From assembly GCF_001039355.2 (NCBI RefSeq), contig NW_019775780.1, positions 558,001 through 622,000 on the forward strand: 64,000 bases of DNA. Reading direction: 5' to 3'. The stretch is from Lingula anatina (taxonomy: Eukaryota; Brachiopoda; Lingulata; Lingulida; Lingulidae). A program made the position numbers and the translations under genes. Below are positions 53,701-62,609 of this stretch, piece by piece. The notes under the pieces were generated by a model that ran no database searches, had not been told where the DNA came from, and saw only the letters and a program-made list of their open reading frames with translations. The stretch's first letter is position 1; the number at the start of each line of letters is the position of its first letter.

Positions 53701-56700
53701 TGTTGTTTAAAAAATATATCAAAGTACAAATTTCATCAGAAATGTAAATCACTAAGAAAAATTCTGTTATTTGCTTTTGGGCACAGACAGAGATGTTGGA
53801 CACTTTTTTGTCAGTAAAAAATTCAACATACAAATGTTATTGTTATCAAGTGACTAGAAAATAAAACAAGAATATCTACTGACACTTAATGTGATACAAA
53901 TCTATCTAACCAAATTGTTGAAAATGTCGACTAATTACCTACAGGAGTCAAGAGATCTCAAATTCCTGTAACATTTTGATGAAAGAGACCACACAGTAGC
54001 TTTTAATAAGACCTAATAAATTATTAAAGATATCACCATGGCAGTGCCTTTAATATTTTAGAAAGACTCCCATCATTAGAGCAATAATGGTGACATATTA
54101 GACTCATTCCCACCAACCTAATTAAGAAGCCCAATAACAGTTGAATAAGATTAAGCCCATCTTAATTAGATTATTCTGCCATTATCTCATTCCACTTTTA
54201 ATTGATTGGGCTTCAAATAAGCTGACTTGATGTATGGGGCCAAGGGCTCATTAACTGTTAATTACAGTTAATGGAGTGAAGCAAGTCCAGGTATTGTATG
54301 TGTGACATGAAATGTTGATGAGGTTAGTGAGGGATGTGTGTTTGAATAGTCTTTAGCATAGGAGCATGATAAGGGAGAAGAAGTGTCATACTGCTACTCT
54401 CCTGTGAACATGAGGAAAGAGTACAAATAAAGGATGATTGCTGTTTAAAAAGGTATTTGTAACTGAGTGATGTCTCTTGTGTTATAATCAAGTTTTTTTA
54501 AAGGAAGACATGATATCATAAAGTTTGGGAGATCCTGGGATGCGGTTCTTGCTGTCAGTTGTAATCGCAGAAAAGAGTGATAAAAGGTAGTTATAAAGTG
54601 TTATAGTTACAACATTACTGATACTGTCAGATGAACTGGAGATTCGCCCTAAGAGAAGTTTACCTTCTTTTAGTTTGACACATAAAAGATTGCAAATCAT
54701 TATATTTTATATACACATGGAAGATAACTGTTGTTAACAGATATTGTATTACATTAGCATTATATCTTTGTGTGAATACTTTCTGACTGAATCATTTAGA
54801 TATTCAAAAAAATCAGTGGATAAAACTTAATGTAAAAGTACTAAAATGTATACTACTTATTAATACCTTAAGGGTACGAATACATGTGAGTCTAATGAGT
54901 GCTACACATGCAATGTTGGAGTAGCATACTGTCCATGAGCAGAATTAAGATGTCACCAACATCACTGTAGTGATATATATGCAGCCTCAGACTTACATGC
55001 GACAGCCTGATATAATAAAACGTGGGTGTGTCAGCTTGCAGACAGTACAAATTGTTTAGAGAGGCGTCATCCAATGTGATGTTATGTAATGGCAACCTCT
55101 GAAGTTGTCCTTTACCATGTCATGTCTGTTAGCTATAGGGATATGATGCAATGTGAATGTTTGCCACTAGCAGATTGGCATACAAGAGTTGAACCTGTAT
55201 GTCCGGAATCCAAAATAAAGCCCATTGTGTTATGCTGGACAGGTGAAATCAGTGCAAAGGCTAGCAGATACATTTTGTAATCAAAGAGCGCATTCTCAAC
55301 GAATTAAGCCAGGCTTTACAAAGCCGGTGACCTAAAAATGGCGGACGTACATGAAAGAAAAACCGCCTAATCTTTTAATAGTCTCTCCGCCTCTCACACG
55401 CCTCCCCACACGCCTCCCCACACGTCGTCCCTGCGGGGTACAGTAATTAAATCTCGGCTCCGAACATTAATATTTCCGTGAATATCTCTGGTGATATTAT
55501 CTCCGTAGATAGTCGATTCATTGCTGCTCTACGGGCCAAATTATTCCTTTTTCGTCTCTGTTTTCAAAGATAATAGAACAAAGCTTTTTTCCTTCGATCG
55601 CCTTCAGCCACCATGCTTTCTTCACCACGAGTTTAACTGATGAGCATGCGCACTTAATATTTCTCAGGTAGCTTCCACATGGTGAACGGAGACGCGATTT
55701 AATTACTGTACCCCGCAGGGACGACGTGTGGGGAGGCGGAGAGACTATTAAAAGATTAGGCGGTTTTTCTTTCATGTACGTCCGCCATTTTTAGGTCACC
55801 GGCTTTGTAAAGCCTGGCTTAATTCGTTGAGAATGCGCTCAAACTGAAGTAATGGTCATTGTTATGTATATACATGTGCATGCTTACTAGTATCTGTATG
55901 TTTGTACAGGCACATGTTCATGCTCACGCAAGCAACATTATGATCACCTGTGACCATTTTGTCTATAGTGATAAAATGCAAAAAGATGTATGTTACTGAG
56001 AAAAAAATTCTTTGCAGTAATAAAAATGTCCATTAGGAATGCACCTGTTCCTGGTGACCTTTGGAAATAATTGTGTCAAATGAGCCGTGCATCCTTCCCC
56101 ATCTTGTAATGTTTTACTGCCACTATATCTCATACCAACATTAGCCACTGTGTTTATGGTACCACGGGTATCCCAGGAAACTTGCATCATGATCACATAC
56201 TCTAATATCAGCTGTTAGTATTAGTGAAGGTAAGAGGATATATTTTTGTCCCATTCGCATACTGTTTTGCAAAAAAAAAAAAATGTTCAAAACAAAATGG
56301 ATGCATGCAGAATCGCATAGAGTTAAAGGCATTTATAACAAAAAAGTTTTGCTGTTAAAAATGTAAAGCAAGTTTTAATTTGACATACACACAGTGATGT
56401 ACAGGGTGGTTGCCTGGCAACAGTGAGGATGCTCAACATCTGAAATGTCAACAGGATACTGAGAGTTGTTATGAAGAATCTGAGGAATCACAGAAATCAG
56501 GGTCCCGGGATTGGGAGAAGGTAGTTAGTGGTAGAACACTGTATACCTGAGTATGAAGAACAGTAATAAGTGGCTCTGCAGGTAGATGTTCGCATTCCAT
56601 TGGTAAAAACTCCCAGCATGCGTTCCCAAAACAGTTTCAAACGGCAGAGATGCAATATAAGATACATTGCATCTTTTAGTAAGCTTCATACTGGTTATCT

Positions 56701-59700
56701 GAAGAATGCAAGCTGCTCTCAATAATGGGGATTTTCTAGGATTTATTCACATGAATCTTTCTTAGAATTCAGGGAAAATCAGATGTTAGTAATTTCAAAC
56801 TAGAGCGGGGATTAAGACTCATTTGGAATTCATAAGACCACAGGTATGAATGTTTTAATTGTTTTGTGTCTGGTATCTGGTGAGTTTTATTGCACAATTT
56901 ATGATTAGAAGTTCATGTTTCTACTTGATTAATCAGGGAGGACTATATAATGTTGTTGGTGTCAGTGTTTTAAATCAGACTAAACCAAAATTATAAACAT
57001 GCTTGTAAGTTTGTTTTTTTTAAATTAATTATTTAGTTGTAACATATTTAAGTTAAAACACCAGCTCTTTAGCTGTCTATGTTGTGAGCTAATTTAGACA
57101 CGAGATCTGTACTCCTCAGTAAAAAAAAAATGGCATTTATTGCCAACATGAACGTTTGATGCCGGGAGCACATTTAATTAACAGCAGACTTTTCACCATT
57201 CAGACTCAGGATATGAAGTTAATTCTGCTCATTATAACATTACTCCTTCAGTGCAGGTCAATAGTTAGTGCTTGCACATCTTTTACATGTCCAACTACCT
57301 GACAGACATGGTTTAGCAACAGTCACGTTTGAATGTAATGGCATCATATATGTGTCAGACGCAATATTTCAGTTGTTTTGCAGGAGAAGCATGAGAATAA
57401 CAAATAATGACAGTAATGGTTGGATGAGATGTCTGTGTTGATAAAAGAAAGATGAATGTTGTGACATGTCTAGAATTGATTGCTTTCATTATATGACTAC
57501 TGCAAAAATGGATCCCATAATCAAATCAAACAAGTTTGGCTTAATTTGTGTTTGATATTTATTTACTGCGAGGGTTTTGTTTTGAAAACAAGTGGGGTTT
57601 TAATTTTTTGTAAGGATAACTGTAAATACAGTAAAATAAATTAGTTTTTCTTATTTTCGTTACCTTACATGTCATTCTGTTTTGAAACATCAGATGCTCC
57701 CTGCCAACATTCAATAGAAAGATTTATTTATAATCTGTATGTTAAACTTTTCAATAATTTGTATATTTCTAGCATATGGTGGCGAGAATGCCACATCAGG
57801 AAATGGCCGTATAAGTCGTCAGATGTCCTCTGAGAGCATGTCCAGTCTGAACAGTATGTCCAGTGCCTGCAGTGCCACCAGCCAGCAGTCCTCCACCACA
57901 GATACTGAGAGTGGAAAGAAGAAGAAGAAAGGCAAGGGGGGATGGGTAAGTTGCATAGCATTTCATAAGTATTGTGGTTTACAGTTCGCTGTTATATGTG
58001 GTAATTTTTTTAATCAACTATAAAATTATTCAAAAGGGAGACTATCATAGGTTGTAAGCTGGCCACTCAAACTCAGTCATCCTGCAATTTTTGGTTCCTT
58101 GAAGTAAAAGTCATCCTTTCCGTCGTACTGAAGACAGCATGTTTTGGTAGCAGTATCATATCAAATCATGTTGTGCTTCTTAACTTCTTTCTTCATGTTA
58201 CATGTTCGTGTAAAATTAGCTCCACTTTTGATCTCTGTGGAGCCTGTGGTTAATCAGGCTTGAGTCACAGCTTCATTAATGCAGAATCTTGGCATCAAAC
58301 TAGAACATGGCAGAAATAATGATGTAACTCAATTTCAAATTAGATGTCTTTCCAATAGCAGCCTTAGGCACAGCTATTTTAGAACAGACTGGCAATATCG
58401 TTTTACCTAATCAGTACACTTCACCCAGTAATGAAATCCAAAAATACAAGAAGAAATGAATAGCAGCGGATTTGATTATTCTGGGAATACAAAAATTAAT
58501 GATTTCAATTTGAAAAACAATCAGCTGATGTGAACTGCACAGTAGTGCTCTTGTAGCTGTAGTGATCATTGCTTTATTTTTGACCTTCAGTTACGCAGCT
58601 CCTTCAGTAAAGCATTCTCTCGAAAGAAAAACAAGAACGGGTCTGTATCTGATGTGGAGCCTGACACAGCCAGCATGCGGTCAGCGGACTCGGTGCCCAA
58701 CTCCCCCATGGTGTCCACTCACATGCCCCACGGGATCCACATGATCAATGGACCAAACACTCCCGTCACACCCTCGCTGTCTGCCTCTGGGTAAGATTAC
58801 TTAATGTTTTGTAACTGGAATAGGTTCAGATTTAGCTTCAGCTTTCATTTTATCTGCATACAATTTAAATACACAGAATTTAGTTCAAGTTAAAATTTTA
58901 CACTCAATAGAGGTATGAAGATAATCAGAAATTTTACCTTTATGAATTTTAAAAAGAATTCTTGATAAAGACTAATTTTATTATTGGCTTTTTTCTAGTA
59001 TGATAACTTGCCAGGTTCAAATGTATATCTTACCAAGAAACACTATTTTAATGGCCCAGTATTTTTTGTTTTAGTCTATATGATGGCATTGATGGAGCAG
59101 CATCTGGTGAATCTGTTGTCAAATTAAAGAAGCAATTGCGTGAGAAGGATATGAAACTAACAGATATTCAGCTCGAGGCCTTGTCGTCTGCTCACCAGTT
59201 AGATCAACTCAGAGACACCATGAATAAGATGCGGGTACGGGATCTTTAGTTATTTATCATTCTCAACTAACCTTAGATGACATTACCCAGCCCCACCCAC
59301 TCACTTTCCTCCTATGCTTTGTTTTCAAATGTTAATAATGAGAAAATGTAGAGGAGAGTTTCTGTCTTGTTTTCATGTAGTGTTCCCCTGTTGTCACAAT
59401 TATATTTAATCACAAAAATATTATAATGCCTGTTTGCAGCTGCTTTTACAGAGAATTCATAGGTTTAAATTATTTTGTTTACAACTAGCACCCTGAAAAT
59501 TAAACTCAGATAAAGCATATTGCAGTTTTTCCAAAATGCCACTAATTATTTGTGAAGTTTTTATCTTAGAGTTTTGCAACAAAGTTTAGTCTGAAGTTTC
59601 ACTTTCATCTTGTTCCCCTCAGGATGAGATGTCCTCACTGAAGGCTGATAATGACAGGTTGCAGCGGATGATGAACAGCAAGTCATTGACCTCTTCTCAA

Positions 59701-62573
59701 AGCTCTGACCTGGAGCGAGAAAGAAGGAGCACAGGATCCCTAGACCGGGAGAGAAAGGTTGGGCTGGGACAGCATCCCAGTCTGGAGATGCTGCTGTCCC
59801 AGGAAAGTCCTGATAAAACTGAGGGCAGGAAGATAGCCATAACTGTGCTACTCACACCTACTGGGGATATTGGGAAAGTAACAGAGGTATGAATGATACA
59901 TATTGTTCATATTTTTTATCAGTATCCCAGTTAAATAACAGCTGCTGCTGAAGACTGAAAGATTTTATTTGTTTGGATTAATAAAACAAAGTAATTTTTA
60001 CTAGCATTAGTTTATCAATTATTAAGAACTGCACAACAAGTACTGCGTTATGATATCACAAAAAGCAACTTTTATGTAAGTTTTTGCATTAATTGATCAA
60101 GCACCAACTGTTATACTTCCAGGCCAGTAACCAGCCTGAGGTGGTGATAGGAGCCATCCCTGTCAGTGGGAAGATGAAGTGGGATATGTTGGACTCCATA
60201 GTGAGGAGAATGTTCAGAGAATATGTGCTGAGAGTGGATCCTGTCACCAACCTTGGCCTTAATGCTGAAAGTGTACTGGCTTATCATATAGGAGAAATCA
60301 CAAGAACAAAAGGTAGGGTTTTTAATATTTTATTGTCTGCTTGTTTGTATCCATACATAGCTGTGCTAAGAACCTTTTCTAATCATCTTGGATTGATTTC
60401 TGTGTCTGTTTGTCACATTTACTTTATGTTTATGAAGTAGGAATAAAGAAAAGGAATCGTAACATATTTATAAGGGTTGATGTGTGCAGCTCATTCTACA
60501 TTCTTTACCCAAACATTCTCTTTTGCAGGAAACAATACAAATGAAAGCAACCACAAGTAGCTAAAAGAATCTGATCTATGGTTTCTTGTATGTTAATATT
60601 GACTTTCTGTTCATCTTCAGATTCTGGGCTGCCTGAATTACTGCCCTGTGGCTACTTGGTGGGGGATACTACCACTATACAGATTAGTTTGAGAGGTGGG
60701 TATATTTACAAGGGACATGCATTCAGATAAATCAAAGGCAATGAAATATTTGTCAGTGAAAAGATACACTGTGTATATATTTCTTCTTACATGTTGAAAA
60801 GAATTGTACCTGCTGAGCTGAAATATTTGTATATTTCACCTCTTTTTTAATGGAATGATAATGAAAATGATAATTTGACAGAATAGTTGTCTTTTTAATC
60901 AAGTCTTCAAACATTTTAATTCACTCTTATTATTATGTCTACTCTCCTAGGTGTCTACCAGAACAGTGTAGATGCGGCTGCTTTCGAGACCCTCATCCCA
61001 AAGTCCATCATGCAGCGCTATGTTTCGTTACTGCTGGAGCATCGCAGGATTATCTTGTGTGGCCCCAGCGGCACGGGGAAGACGTATCTAGCTCAGAAAA
61101 TGGCCGAACACTTGGTTATTAGGTGAGTGGCAAACAGGGTTTTGTCATTTTTAGCAGTAAACTAAAGAATGTTGTAATTCTAGACTAAGAAGGCCCTTTT
61201 CAAAGAAATTTTGTATGCAGAAAAGATATTAGAAATTGGTTGAAGTTGCAATTTGGTGTCCAATACAAATGTGGAGACAGTACTATAGAAATAAAAGCTG
61301 TTTTACCACATTTAACTAGATGATGTATACAAGTTTGTCATTATTTTGTTTTAATGTATTCTGTAATTATTCTATGGAGCTAAACAAAATTATGAAGTCA
61401 TGAAAAAGAATTTGTAAAAGCCCTTACTGTTACTTTACCTATTGATAACAAGTTGATTAAACATTTTCTCCCCAGATCAGGGAAAGAGTTGTCCATGGGT
61501 TCAATAGCCACCTTCAATGTTGACCACAAGTCCAGCAAAGAGCTGCGGCAATATCTGGCCAACATAGCTGACCAGTGTGAGAGCAGCAATGTGGGGGATT
61601 TGCCCAGTGTTATCATCCTGGATAACCTCCATAATGTCAGCTCACTGGGAGAGGTGTTCAATGGCTTCCTCAGCTGTAAATATCAGAAGTGGTGAGTAGC
61701 AGTTTGGATGGTTGTGCATGCACAAGTCTCTGTCTTTTGGCATATCCCTATGCAGACATGAGATTTTTCTGCAGAAAAGCGAAATTCCTCATTTTTTAAA
61801 TTCAATTCTGATGTTTCCTGAGATTCGTCAAGGTTAGGTGTTGGGTCCCATGATAGATATTCATGTTTCATGTCTGCCTGTGTAATACTTTGCACTTATT
61901 CTGTGCTGAACTCCTGTGTGTCTGATTATTGTTGTATTTTAAGCAAGTATTTTCTGTTTCAGTCCATACATAATAGGCACAATGAATCAGTCTACCTGCT
62001 CAACCACCAACCTCCAGCTTCACCACAACTTCAGGTAAGTACATATTGTAAGACGTGTGTGTGTTATCTGGTAAAAAGAATAATGCTTCTTAAGCTTAAT
62101 TAATACAGTTAATTCAAGGAATATCATTTCAGTATCTTTGCTGTCTTTATATCTTCTTTTTTCTCCATGAAAAGCATTGCCAATTTTTTATCATATTCTA
62201 GGTGGGTCTTGTGTGCAAACCACATGGAACCAGTGAAAGGATTTCTGGGAAGGTATCTGAAGAGAAAACTAATTGAAGCAGAAGTTACTGGAATCCGCAA
62301 CAATGACTTAGTTAAGATCATCGAATGGATGCCAAAAGTTTGGGCACACCTCAACAAGTTCTTAGAGACACACAGCTCTTCTGATGTAACAATAGGTATT
62401 CACTTGTTTTAGAATTCCCTATTTACACATATTGATTATTTATATTGATGCAAGAATTTTTAGATATCCAATATGTTGATTCAACTAATTTAAGCCATAT
62501 AAGGATTTTATTCCAAATAGTTTTTCCCATTGCATTTATGGTTTCTCATGCGTTCACACCTTAAAAATATTTC

Positions 62574-62609
<36 letters not shown>

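Larger units (their letters stand above)
50312..57772 (+). other. Intron 8 (7.5 kb)
   Basis: Contains a motif-dense stretch (about 53990-54290) and a 555-bp MITE (55286-55840). Otherwise AT-rich with no gene recognised. Confidence 0.9.
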
